Origin: Flavobacterium sp.
GTDB lineage: Bacteria; Bacteroidota; Bacteroidia; Flavobacteriales; Flavobacteriaceae
Direction of reading: 5' to 3'
Assembly (NCBI RefSeq): GCF_024710485.1
Contig: NZ_JANJUQ010000023.1
Coordinates: forward strand, 105,328-169,327
DNA: 64,000 nt
In this document: piece by piece, positions 29,302 to 36,919 of the stretch
How positions within the stretch are numbered: the first letter of the stretch is position 1
Layout of the letters: every line of letters starts with the position of its first letter
The notes under the pieces: model-generated
What the model saw: only the letters and a program-made list of their open reading frames with translations
What the model was told of the DNA's origin: nothing
Database searches by the model: none
Program-made: the position numbers and the translations under genes

Positions 29302-30459
29302 ATGGAACTGCCAAAATCCCTTCAAGCCAAACTCCAACAGCGCCAAGACAACAACGCCTTGCGCCAATTACCCGAAGCCAAGTCTTTGGTCGATTTCGCG
29401 TCGAACGATTACATCGGCTTTGCCCATAGCGAAAATCTGTTTCACCAAATACATCAGTATCTTTTAGCCAACAATATCAAAACCAACGGTGCTACCGGTT
29501 CCCGCTTAATCTCCGGCAATCACCCTTTGTATGAAGTGACCGAGAACTTTATCGCCCAATTCCACCAAGCGGAAGCGGCCCTGATTTTCAACTCCGGTTA
29601 CGACGCCAATGTGGGCTTTTTCAGCTGTGTTCCGCAACGCAACGACATTATCCTATACGATGAACTTTGTCACGCCTCGATCCGCGACGGCATCCAAATG
29701 AGCCACGCCAAAGCCTATAAATTCCAACACAACGACACAGAGGATTTAGAAAAACTGTTGCTCAAGTTCGAACCCGCAACCCGCAACCCGCAACCCGCAA
29801 CCATTTACATCATCACCGAAAGCGTTTTCTCCATGGATGGCGATTCGCCCAACTTAGAAGCACTTACCCAACTCGCCCAAAAGTACAATGCCTACTTAGT
29901 AGTCGACGAAGCCCATGCACTCGGCGTATTCGGGGAACAAGGCGAAGGCCTGGTCCAAAGCTCCGGATTACAAAACCAAGTCTTTGCCCGCATCATGACC
30001 TTCGGCAAAGGACTCGGTTGCCACGGCGCCGCTATTTTAGGCAGTGCCGAACTCAAAAGCTACTTAGTCAACTTTGCCCGAAGCTTTATTTATACCACAG
30101 GTTTGTCGCCGCATAGTGTGGCTACCATTTTGGTTTCCTATCAAAATTTACAAAGTGAAAAAGAGACTTTACAGCAACTGAAAGCCAATATCGTTTTCTT
30201 CAATCAGGAGAAATTGCGATTAGGATTAAAACCAATGTTTGTGTATTCCAAATCCGCTATACAATCCGCTATCATTCCCGGCAACGATACCGTAAAAAAC
30301 ATCGCCACCCAATTACAACAACAAGGCTTCGATGTCAAACCAATTTTATCTCCAACCGTACCCGAAGGTCAAGAACGCCTCCGTTTTTGCTTGCACAGCT
30401 ACAATTCCGAAATGGAAATCTTGAATGTGTTGGAATTGTTAGCTACCTTTGTGTTTTAG
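29302..30459 (+). CDS. bioF: 8-amino-7-oxononanoate synthase (biotin synthesis)
   Basis: 385 residues from MELPKSLQAKL. PLP-dependent condensation of pimeloyl thioester with alanine. Seen: FASNDYIGF, GATGSRLISGNHPLYEV, the PLP Asp region VVDEAHALGVFG, and the PLP Lys in MTFGKGLGCHG. Two oddities: a heptanucleotide repeat inserts PATRNPQPAT near residues 157-167, in a surface loop before YIITESVFSMDGD; and the stop TAG is the first three bases of the GxxExxY cassette. An in-frame upstream extension crosses repeat DNA and is rejected. bioD and bioA follow. Confidence 0.93.
   Translation: MELPKSLQAKLQQRQDNNALRQLPEAKSLVDFASNDYIGFAHSENLFHQIHQYLLANNIKTNGATGSRLISGNHPLYEVTENFIAQFHQAEAALIFNSGYDANVGFFSCVPQRNDIILYDELCHASIRDGIQMSHAKAYKFQHNDTEDLEKLLLKFEPATRNPQPATIYIITESVFSMDGDSPNLEALTQLAQKYNAYLVVDEAHALGVFGEQGEGLVQSSGLQNQVFARIMTFGKGLGCHGAAILGSAELKSYLVNFARSFIYTTGLSPHSVATILVSYQNLQSEKETLQQLKANIVFFNQEKLRLGLKPMFVYSKSAIQSAIIPGNDTVKNIATQLQQQGFDVKPILSPTVPEGQERLRFCLHSYNSEMEILNVLELLATFVF
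29771..29802 (+). repeat. Heptanucleotide repeat inside bioF
   Basis: About 4.5 copies of AACCCGC in tandem, translated as PATRNPQPAT. Loss or gain of one unit would shift the bioF reading frame. The same heptamer occurs at 34184-34214 and 36554-36638. Confidence 0.85.
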
Positions 30460-30933
30460 CCACGGATGAAACGGATTTTACTGATTTATACAGTTTGCAA
30501 ATGACAAATTTATTGCACAAACCAATTACTGATGGTATCTTAAAAGTATATTTTGATGTCTATAATCATTTGGGTTATGGATTTCTAGAGAAAGTTTATA
30601 AGAATGCAATGTATTTTGAATTAAAGGAGAAAGGCTATAAAGTTGAAATTGAAAAACCAATTAAAGTTTATTTTAAAGAACAACTTGTAGGGGAATATTA
30701 TGCAGATTTGGTTGTGGAAGATAAAGTAATAGTTGAATTAAAAGCAGCTCAATTAATTATGAATGTCCATGTAGCTCAAACAATCAATTATCTTAAAGCT
30801 ACTCCAATTGAAGTTGGCTTACTGTTAAATTTCGGTGAAGAACCCGAGTTTAAAAGGCTAATTTACACTAATGATAAAAAAAATAATTTAAAAAATCAGT
30901 GATAATCCGTTCAATCCGTTTTATCCGTGGCTA
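30457..30933 (+). mobile_element. GxxExxY nuclease cassette bounded by inverted repeats
   Basis: 477 bases between bioF and bioD. The left end starts TAGCCACGGATGAAACGGAT; the right end, read on the other strand, starts TAGCCACGGATAAAACGGAT, so 19 of 20 terminal bases agree, and both arms continue to ACTGATTT. Inside is one intact gene (30501-30902) whose stop overlaps the right arm. The left end coincides with the bioF stop codon and the right end lies six bases before the bioD ATG. The arms share the CCACGGAT/ACGGATT words with the repeat tracts at 32.9-36.5 kb. Mobility is inferred from this structure; no transposase is present. Confidence 0.65.
30501..30902 (+). CDS. GxxExxY protein, PD-(D/E)XK nuclease fold
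   Basis: 133 residues from MTNLLHKPITDGIL. The name-giving motif is GFLEKVY (Gly27-Glu30-Tyr33). The other parts of a PD-(D/E)XK nuclease core are in order: Asp69 in EYYADL, Glu79-x-Lys81 in VIVELKAA, and a QxxxY motif (Gln93-Tyr97 in AQTINYLKA) like that of RecB-type nucleases. The family (PF13366-like, TIGR04256) has no established function that I know of. All presumed catalytic residues are intact. The gene is A+T-rich compared with bioF and bioD, fits exactly inside the inverted-repeat cassette, and its stop codon lies in the right arm. A role in spreading or maintaining the repeat family is inference. Confidence 0.85.
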   Translation: MTNLLHKPITDGILKVYFDVYNHLGYGFLEKVYKNAMYFELKEKGYKVEIEKPIKVYFKEQLVGEYYADLVVEDKVIVELKAAQLIMNVHVAQTINYLKATPIEVGLLLNFGEEPEFKRLIYTNDKKNNLKNQ

Positions 30934-30938
30934 ATTAT

Positions 30939-31562
30939 ATGAAACTATTCATCACAGGTATCGGTACCGATGTAGGTAAAACAGTCGCTTCCGCCATAGT
31001 AACCCAAGCTTTGGAAGCCGACTATTGGAAACCCGTTCAAGCGGGCGATTTGGAACTTTCCGACACGCATAAAGTCAAAGACCGAGTGGCCAATCAAAAG
31101 TCGCAATTTCACCCCAACGCCTATGCGCTCAACACGCCGGCCAGTCCACACTTGGCGGCCGAGTTAGACGGAATTACCATCGACTTAAATCAAATCAAAG
31201 AACCCCAAACCAACAACCACTTAGTCATTGAAGGCGCCGGTGGTATATTAGTCCCGCTGAACGATACCGATTGTATCATCGACTTAATCCGTCCCGATTA
31301 TAAAGTCATCGTAGTGTCCCGTCATTATTTGGGCAGCATCAACCATACCTTGCTCACCATCGAAGCCTTGAAAAGCCGAAACATTCCGGTGGCCGGTATT
31401 ATTTTTTCAGGCGATGAAAACCAAGCCTCAGAAAGCATTATTCTAAATAAAACAGGCGTTAAATGCCTCGGACGCATCGATAACGAACCCTATTTCGATG
31501 CCAATGTGATTGCCTATTACGCCGATAAGTTTCGCGATAACTTGACGAACTTGCAAAGCTAA
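30939..31562 (+). CDS. bioD: Dethiobiotin synthetase
   Basis: 207 residues from MKLFITGIGTDVGKT. ATP-dependent closure of the ureido ring of dethiobiotin. The P-loop GTDVGKT is at the start; WKPVQAG, the conserved EGAGGILVPL and SRHYLGSINHTLLT follow. A GTG four codons upstream lies inside the cassette's right repeat and is not taken as the start. Transcription from bioF must pass through the GxxExxY cassette unless the cassette supplies a promoter. Confidence 0.94.
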   Translation: MKLFITGIGTDVGKTVASAIVTQALEADYWKPVQAGDLELSDTHKVKDRVANQKSQFHPNAYALNTPASPHLAAELDGITIDLNQIKEPQTNNHLVIEGAGGILVPLNDTDCIIDLIRPDYKVIVVSRHYLGSINHTLLTIEALKSRNIPVAGIIFSGDENQASESIILNKTGVKCLGRIDNEPYFDANVIAYYADKFRDNLTNLQS

Positions 31563-31597
31563 AATCAAAAATCGTTAATCAACAATCTTCACGCCCA

Positions 31598-32869
31598 ATG
31601 ACACTCTCCGAAAAAGACCAACTATACAACTGGCATCCCTACACCCAACACAAAACCACCGGTCCGCTACCGGCCATTGTAAAAGGGGAAGGCGCGCTGC
31701 TTTGGGATGACAACGGCAAAGAATACATCGACGCTATCGCCTCTTGGTGGGTGAATCCTTTTGGCCACGCCAACAAAGTCATGGCCGAAGCGATTTACAA
31801 CCAATTGACCACTTTAGAGCATGTATTATTCGGTGGTTTTACCCATAACAAAGCGGTCGAATTATCCGAAAAACTACTGTCGATTTTACCCGCCAATCAA
31901 AAGCGCATTTTCTATTCCGACAACGGTTCCACCGCGGTGGAAGTAGCCCTTAAAGCCGCTTTACAATACAACTACAACCAAGGCCTAAAACGCACCAAAG
32001 TCATCGCTTTTGAAGACGCTTTCCATGGCGATACGTTTGGCGCTATGGCGTCCAGTGGGATCACTTTTTTTACTGAAGCCTTCAAAGGGTCGTTACTTGA
32101 AGTGGTGCGCATTCCGGTCCCTGTTCCCGGGAAAGAAGCCGAGGCGTTACAAGCATTAACCCAATTGGTACAAACCAACGAATTCGCGGCCTTTATCTTT
32201 GAGCCTTTAGTGCAAGGCGCCGCCGGTATGGTGATGTACGAAGCTACAGTTTTGGATCAAATGATAGCCGTTTGCCAACAACACCAAGTGTTTACCATAG
32301 CCGATGAAGTGATGACCGGATTCGGAAAAACAGGCAAGACCTTTGCTTCAGATTACCTGCAAAACAAACCCGACATGCTGTGCTTGTCCAAAGCGCTTAC
32401 GGGCGGAACGATTCCGATGGCCATCACCACTTTTACCCAAGTAATTTTCGATGGTTTTTACGATAACGATGTCAACAAAGCCTTGTTTCACGGCCATACG
32501 TTTACCGCCAATCCAACGGGTTGTGCCGCTGCTTTAGCCGCCATCGGTTTGCTGGAAACACCCGAAATGCAACACAACATCGCCCGCATTAACGCCCAAC
32601 ATTGGGCCTTTGCCCAAAAAATGCAAAGCCATCCCAAAGTGAAAACCACTCGCGTACAAGGGGTGATTTTCGCCCTCGAAATCAAAACCGAAACCCACGA
32701 AAGTTACTACGGTTCGATGCGCACGAAACTCTATAATTTCTTTATCGATAAAGGCGTGATTTTGCGCCCGGTGGGGAATATCGTGTACATCTTGCCACCG
32801 TATGTTATTACCACCGAACAACTGGAAAAGGTTTATGGTATAGTGGAACAAGCAGTGGGAATGGTTTGA
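31598..32869 (+). CDS. bioA: Adenosylmethionine--8-amino-7-oxononanoate transaminase
   Basis: 423 residues. PLP aminotransferase that makes 7,8-diaminopelargonate. Seen: WHPYTQHKT at the N-terminus (substrate/PLP binding), WWVNPFGHANKVM, DNGSTAVEVALK, AFEDAFHGDTFGAMASSG, IADEVMTGFGKTGK and the PLP Lys in LCLSKALTGG. It follows bioD by 35 bases. The first repeat tract begins ten bases after its stop. Confidence 0.96.
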   Translation: MTLSEKDQLYNWHPYTQHKTTGPLPAIVKGEGALLWDDNGKEYIDAIASWWVNPFGHANKVMAEAIYNQLTTLEHVLFGGFTHNKAVELSEKLLSILPANQKRIFYSDNGSTAVEVALKAALQYNYNQGLKRTKVIAFEDAFHGDTFGAMASSGITFFTEAFKGSLLEVVRIPVPVPGKEAEALQALTQLVQTNEFAAFIFEPLVQGAAGMVMYEATVLDQMIAVCQQHQVFTIADEVMTGFGKTGKTFASDYLQNKPDMLCLSKALTGGTIPMAITTFTQVIFDGFYDNDVNKALFHGHTFTANPTGCAAALAAIGLLETPEMQHNIARINAQHWAFAQKMQSHPKVKTTRVQGVIFALEIKTETHESYYGSMRTKLYNFFIDKGVILRPVGNIVYILPPYVITTEQLEKVYGIVEQAVGMV

Positions 32870-32878
32870 TTTTTTTTT

Positions 32879-33382
32879 GCCACAGATTACACGGATTACA
32901 CGGATTTTCTATCTGTGTTTATCCGTAGTATCTGTTTTATCCGTGTGCTCAATATCAGCGGTTAGATTGGTTTGATTTTTTTGCCACAGATTACACAGAT
33001 TACACGGATTACACGGATTTTCACGGATTTTTTTCGCCACAGATTTTATCTGTGTTTATCCGTAATATCTGTTTCATCCGTGTGCTCAATATCAGCGGTT
33101 AGATTTTTTTAGCCACGGATTACACGGATTTTCACAGATTTTTTTCTGTGTTTATCCGTAGTATCTGTTTCATCCGTGTGCTCAATATCAGCGGCTAGAT
33201 TGGTTTGATTTTTTTTGCCACAGATTACACGGATTACAAGGATTTTCACGGATTTTTTTCGCCACAGATTTTATCTGTGTTTATCCGTAATATCTGTTTC
33301 ATCCGTGTGCTCAATATCAGCGGTTAGATTTTTTTAGCCACGGATTACACGGATTTTCACAGATTTTTTATCTGTGTTCCAA
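32879..33382. repeat. Satellite-like tract 1 (CCACGGATTACACGGATT family)
   Basis: Four full units and one truncated unit of about 96-137 bases. Each unit has a left arm built of CACGGATTA-type nonamers (starting GCCACAG or GCCACGG), a short T-rich centre, and a right arm TCTGTGTTTATCCGTAGTAT...CATCCGTGTGCT roughly complementary to it, then the linker CAATATCAGCGGTTAGATT. Linkers alternate between a TTGGTTTGATTTTTTT form and a TTTTTTTAGCC form. CAGCGG occurs at 32956, 33093, 33189 and 33318. No coding sequence; fills the gap between bioA and the ketoacyl synthase. Confidence 0.9.
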
Positions 33383-33440
33383 TTTAATCACACACAATCG
33401 CTAAACTTTCCCTGTAAACTGAGACTGAGACTGAAAACTT
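33370..33440. repeat. 71-bp segment shared with 35159-35229
   Basis: The two copies differ at three of 71 positions (both contain AATCACACACAATCGCTAAA and CCCTGTAAACTGAGACTGAG). Each lies directly after a repeat tract, and degenerate AACCC-type heptamers follow both. Confidence 0.85.
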
Positions 33441-33522
33441 TTTCTTCAGTATATCTCTGTGTAACTTCCAACCCGAAACCCGAAACCCAAAACCTTCATC
33501 CCTAACTTTCCCCAAGAATAAC

Positions 33523-33530
33523 TACCTTTG
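33523..33530 (+). promoter_or_regulatory. -7 box of the ketoacyl synthase gene
   Basis: TACCTTTG matches TAnnTTTG, 17 bases before the start, so this gene can be expressed independently of bioFDA. Confidence 0.5.
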
Positions 33531-33547
33531 CCGTACATTATTTTACC

Positions 33548-34765
33548 ATGTTGAAAACCAAAATCTCCATAACCTCGCTAGCTTCTATCTCTCCTTTAGG
33601 AAAGGAAGCCGAGTTGATTTGGAAGCAATACCTTTCGCCCGAAACTTTAATTAGTGTTCAATCCTTCAACGGAAAGCAGCAGTTCGCTGCCACGCTGCCA
33701 CAGGAGTTGCGCCATGCTATCAACGCCTTGCGCAAGGAAGACATTAAGTACAAAGCTTTAGACGAAACCGTACTCATGGCCATTTTAGCCTCGCGACAAG
33801 CCATAGCCGAAGCCGGTTGGACAGTAGACGATGCGTTCGGGATTAACATCGGTTCTTCTCGCGGCGCTACACAACTGTTCGAGAAATACCACAAAGAGTT
33901 TATCGAAACCGGCAAAACCGCCACACTAACTTCGCCTACCACAACCTTGGGAAACATTTCATCATGGATTGCCCACGACTTAAAAAGCACCGGTCCCGAA
34001 ATCTCGCATTCCATTACGTGTTCTACGGCTTTGCATGCCGTGTTGAATGCCGTGGCTTGGCTGCAATCGGGCATGGCGACTAAATTTTTGGTAGGTGGCA
34101 GTGAAGCACCTTTAACGCCTTTTACCCTGGCGCAAATGCAAGCGTTAAAGATTTATGCCAATCCGAACCCAAACGATACTAACAACCCGCAACCCGCCAC
34201 CCGCCACCCGCAACTTCAAGATGTTGAAGCCTATCCTTGTCGCGCCTTCGATTTTACCAAAACCAAAAACACCATGGTCTTGGGCGAAGCCGCAGCCGTA
34301 GCCTGTTTGGAGGTAGGCGACAACCCAAAAGCCTTAGGGTATATTACCGGAATCGGGTATGCGACGGACAATTTACAACACAACATTTCCATCTCCGAAG
34401 AAGCCTTGTGTTTTCAAAAATCGATGGCGATGGCCTTGCAAAATACGCCTTTAGAGGAAGTTGATGCCATAGTGATGCACGCGCCGGGCACACTCAAAGG
34501 CGACAGCTCGGAATACAAAGCCATTCAAAAAATATTTGGCGATAAACTGCCGATGCTCACCACCAACAAGTGGAAAATCGGACACACCTTTGGCGCTTCG
34601 GGAATGCTGAACCTCGAGTTGGCGCTACTCATGCTCCAACACCAAACTTTTATCGGAATTCCGTATATCGATGAGCCTAATCCGAGACCACAACTTCGAA
34701 ACATACTCATCAACGCTGTCGGTTTCGGTGGCAATGCAGTGAGTGTTTTGGTGGCTAAGCGATAG
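33548..34765 (+). CDS. Beta-ketoacyl-ACP synthase (KAS I/II type)
   Basis: 405 residues. The Cys-His-His triad is visible: catalytic Cys in SITCSTALHAV (about 158), first His in MHAPGTLKGDSSE (HGTGT-type motif), second His in KIGHTFGASGML. It ends FGGNAVSVLVAK, as in FabB/FabF proteins. A heptamer-encoded insert (NNPQPATRHPQLQ, about 212-224) interrupts a loop. It lies directly after bioF-bioD-bioA, so it may supply acyl chains for pimeloyl synthesis, but it has its own promoter and a general fatty-acid role is equally possible. It is not BioZ, which is KAS III-like. Confidence 0.85.
   Translation: MLKTKISITSLASISPLGKEAELIWKQYLSPETLISVQSFNGKQQFAATLPQELRHAINALRKEDIKYKALDETVLMAILASRQAIAEAGWTVDDAFGINIGSSRGATQLFEKYHKEFIETGKTATLTSPTTTLGNISSWIAHDLKSTGPEISHSITCSTALHAVLNAVAWLQSGMATKFLVGGSEAPLTPFTLAQMQALKIYANPNPNDTNNPQPATRHPQLQDVEAYPCRAFDFTKTKNTMVLGEAAAVACLEVGDNPKALGYITGIGYATDNLQHNISISEEALCFQKSMAMALQNTPLEEVDAIVMHAPGTLKGDSSEYKAIQKIFGDKLPMLTTNKWKIGHTFGASGMLNLELALLMLQHQTFIGIPYIDEPNPRPQLRNILINAVGFGGNAVSVLVAKR
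34184..34214 (+). repeat. Heptanucleotide repeat inside the ketoacyl synthase gene
   Basis: Two AACCCGC units followed by two CACCCGC units, translated as NPQPATRHPQ. Same family as the bioF repeat. Confidence 0.85.
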
Positions 34766-34783
34766 TTTAAGGTATAAGGTTTG

Positions 34784-35169
34784 GCACACGGATGCCACAG
34801 ACCTGACTGCCTGCCGGCAGGTTACACTGATTTTTATTGATTTTTTAGGCCACAGATTACACGGATTACACAGATTTTCACGGATTTTTTATCTGTGTTT
34901 ATTCGTAATATACGTTTCATCTGTGTGCTCAATATCAGCGGTTAGATTTTTTTAGCCACAAATTACACAGATTTCCACGAATTTTTTTAGGCCACAGATT
35001 CCACGGATTAAACAGATTTTCACGGATTTTTTTATCTGTGTTTATCCGTAGTATCCGTTTCATCTGTGTGCTCAATATCAGCGGTTAGATTGGATTGAAT
35101 TTTTTGGCCACAGCAGCCACGGATTACACTGATAATACTGATTTTCACTGATTTTTTCATCCGTGTTCC
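34784..35169. repeat. Satellite-like tract 2
   Basis: More diverged copies of the same family: two full units (CAGCGG at 34936 and 35079) plus partial ones, including a variant with ACAAATTACACAGATTTCC. A CCTGCCGGCAGG palindrome is inserted near its left end (about 34810-34821). No gene in the stretch between the ketoacyl synthase and recX; the remainder to 35287 holds the shared 71-bp segment and degenerate heptamers. Confidence 0.85.
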
Positions 35170-35229
35170 ACTTTAATCACACACAATCGCTAAACTTTCC
35201 CTGTAAACTGAGACTGAGTCTGAAAACTT
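35159..35229. repeat. Second copy of the 71-bp segment
   Basis: Three differences from 33370-33440; lies directly after tract 2. Confidence 0.85.
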
Positions 35230-35287
35230 CCCTTTCGTGAATCTCCTTTTACCTCAGTGTATGGCTGTGTAACTCCCAACCCACAAC

Positions 35288-35758
35288 CTACAACTTTTCC
35301 AACTCCTTCATCTTCTCATAGACCAGTTGACTTTCCCAACCTCTTCGCAATAGGTAATCACAGAATTTTTTATTCTTTTTTTGTCCATCGCGTTCGGTTA
35401 AGCTGTTCCAATGGCGTTGCGCCAGGGTATCAAAAATCTGATAGTATTCGGTGTCATCAATTTCGCTTAAAGCCGCTTTGATATTGGGTGCCGAAATGTG
35501 TCTTTGTTTGAGTTCATTAACAATTCTGATTTTGCCCCAAGATTTGATACGGTGTTTGCCCCGAGCGAAACTTCGGGCGAAACGTTCTTCGTTCAGGAAA
35601 TTGTGTTGCAGTAAATGCACAACGATTGCATCAATTTCGTCACTTTTCATGCCCAGTTGGTACAACTTATCCACCACTTCCTGATGGCAACGCTCTTGGT
35701 AGGAACAATAATATTCCAGCTTGAGTGTGGCTTCGGCAAGGGTTGGTTTTTCAGGCAT
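35288..35758 (-). CDS. recX: RecX family regulatory protein
   Basis: 156 residues. RecX proteins bind RecA filaments and limit recombination. The three-helix repeat pattern is seen in LEYYCSYQERCHQEVVDKL, FLNEERFARSFARGKHRIKSWGKIRI with the conserved NEERFARSF and the W-G-K motif, and LLRRGWESQLVYEKM at the end. It is isolated, on the opposite strand to its neighbours, with repeat tracts on both sides. A RecA modulator within a repeat-rich region is noteworthy, but a link is not shown. Confidence 0.9.
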   Translation of the reverse strand: MPEKPTLAEATLKLEYYCSYQERCHQEVVDKLYQLGMKSDEIDAIVVHLLQHNFLNEERFARSFARGKHRIKSWGKIRIVNELKQRHISAPNIKAALSEIDDTEYYQIFDTLAQRHWNSLTERDGQKKNKKFCDYLLRRGWESQLVYEKMKELEKL

Positions 35759-35834
35759 AGTATCTTCGGAATAGGTGTAAAAGTAACGATTATTTAGAAA
35801 ATGGAAACCGGTTGCTTTGGATTAGCGCAGGGAT

Positions 35835-36502
35835 GCCACGGATTTTCATAGGTTTTTTTCGCCACGGATTACACAGATGCCACGGATTTTCACGGATTTC
35901 ACAGATTTCACAGATTTCACAGATTTTCACGGATTTTTTCTGTGTTTATCCGTAGTATCCGTTTTATCCGAGTGCTAAATAACAGCGGTTAGATTGGTTT
36001 GGTTTTTTTGCCACAGATTACACAGATTTTCACTGATTTTTTCTGTGTTTATCCGTAGTATCCGTTTCATCTGTGTGCTCAATATCAGCGGTTAGATTTT
36101 TTTTAGCCACAGATTCCACGGATTACACAGATTTTCACGGATTTTTTATCTGTGTTTATCCGTAGTATCCGTTTCATCCGTGTGCTCAATATCAGCGGTT
36201 AGATTGGTTTGGTTTTTTTGCCACAGATTACACAGATTTTCACGGATTTTTTTATCTGTGTTTATCCGTAGTATCCGTTTCATCTGTGTGCTCAATATCA
36301 GCGGTTAGATTTTTTTTAGCCACAGATTTCACGGATTTCACAGATTACACGGATTTTTATCTGTGTTTATCCGTAGTATCCGTTTCATCCGTGTGCTAAA
36401 TAACAGCGGTTAGATTGGTTTGGTTTTTTTTGCCACAGATTACACGGATTACACAGATTTTTTATCTGTGTTTATCCGTAGTATCTGTTTCATCCGTGTT
36501 CC
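35835..36502. repeat. Satellite-like tract 3, regular higher-order array
   Basis: Five units with CAGCGG at 35983, 36086, 36193, 36299 and 36404, period 103-107 bases, plus a truncated sixth. Linkers alternate strictly: TTGGTTTGG form, TTTTTTTTAGCC form, and so on, giving a dimer of about 210 bases. The first and fifth units read GCTAAATAACAGCGG rather than GCTCAATATCAGCGG. This is most of the 1.16-kb gap between recX and the adhesin gene. Confidence 0.9.
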
Positions 36503-36553
36503 AAAGAATTAGTTGATGCCCGGAAGATAATTACGAGATCAAAGTTGAATACC

Positions 36554-36638
36554 AACCCGCAACTCGCAACCCGAAACCCGCAACCCGCAACTCAAAACCC
36601 GCAACTCAAAACCCGCAACCCGAAACCCGCAACCCAAC
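36554..36638. repeat. Heptanucleotide repeat array
   Basis: About twelve units of AACCCGC, AACCCGA, AACTCGC and AACTCAA types in tandem. Unlike the copies in bioF and the ketoacyl synthase it is intergenic and degenerate. Confidence 0.9.
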
Positions 36639-36781
36639 TTAAACACTTATTAAAACACTGTTTTTCAAACCAATACGACAGCGTTTTTTTACAAATTTTG
36701 CAACAAAAAGCCGCTTTGTAAGACTTTCATTTAATTATCCGTAAAAATTACATTTTCATGATGATTTCTTAAGATAAACCC

Positions 36782-36812
36782 CTTGTAAATAATTAATTTA
36801 GATGTAGTTTTG
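36782..36812 (+). promoter_or_regulatory. Candidate promoter of the adhesin gene
   Basis: CTTG (36782-36785), 19 bases, then TAGTTTTG (36805-36812). The -7 box is a full match and the -33 box has one mismatch. The leader would be about 100 bases. Confidence 0.5.
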
Positions 36813-36919
36813 TATGCCCATTTTTCTACTACATTCCGCTTGACCTTTTTTTGTGCGCACTATTGTGAGTGTCGTACAAAATGCTAATGACTATGAAACT
36901 ATAGAATCATTATCGTTAT

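Noticed and set aside
34743..34955. A 70-codon open frame running out of the ketoacyl synthase end into repeats
   Set aside because: Most of it is repeat DNA read in one frame; composition is Cys/Ser/Phe-rich without any family likeness.
35835..36502. Regularly spaced repeats that could suggest a CRISPR array
   Set aside because: The sequence between repeat cores is itself repeated and not unique, the period is over 100 bases, units are internally palindromic, and there are no cas genes nearby.
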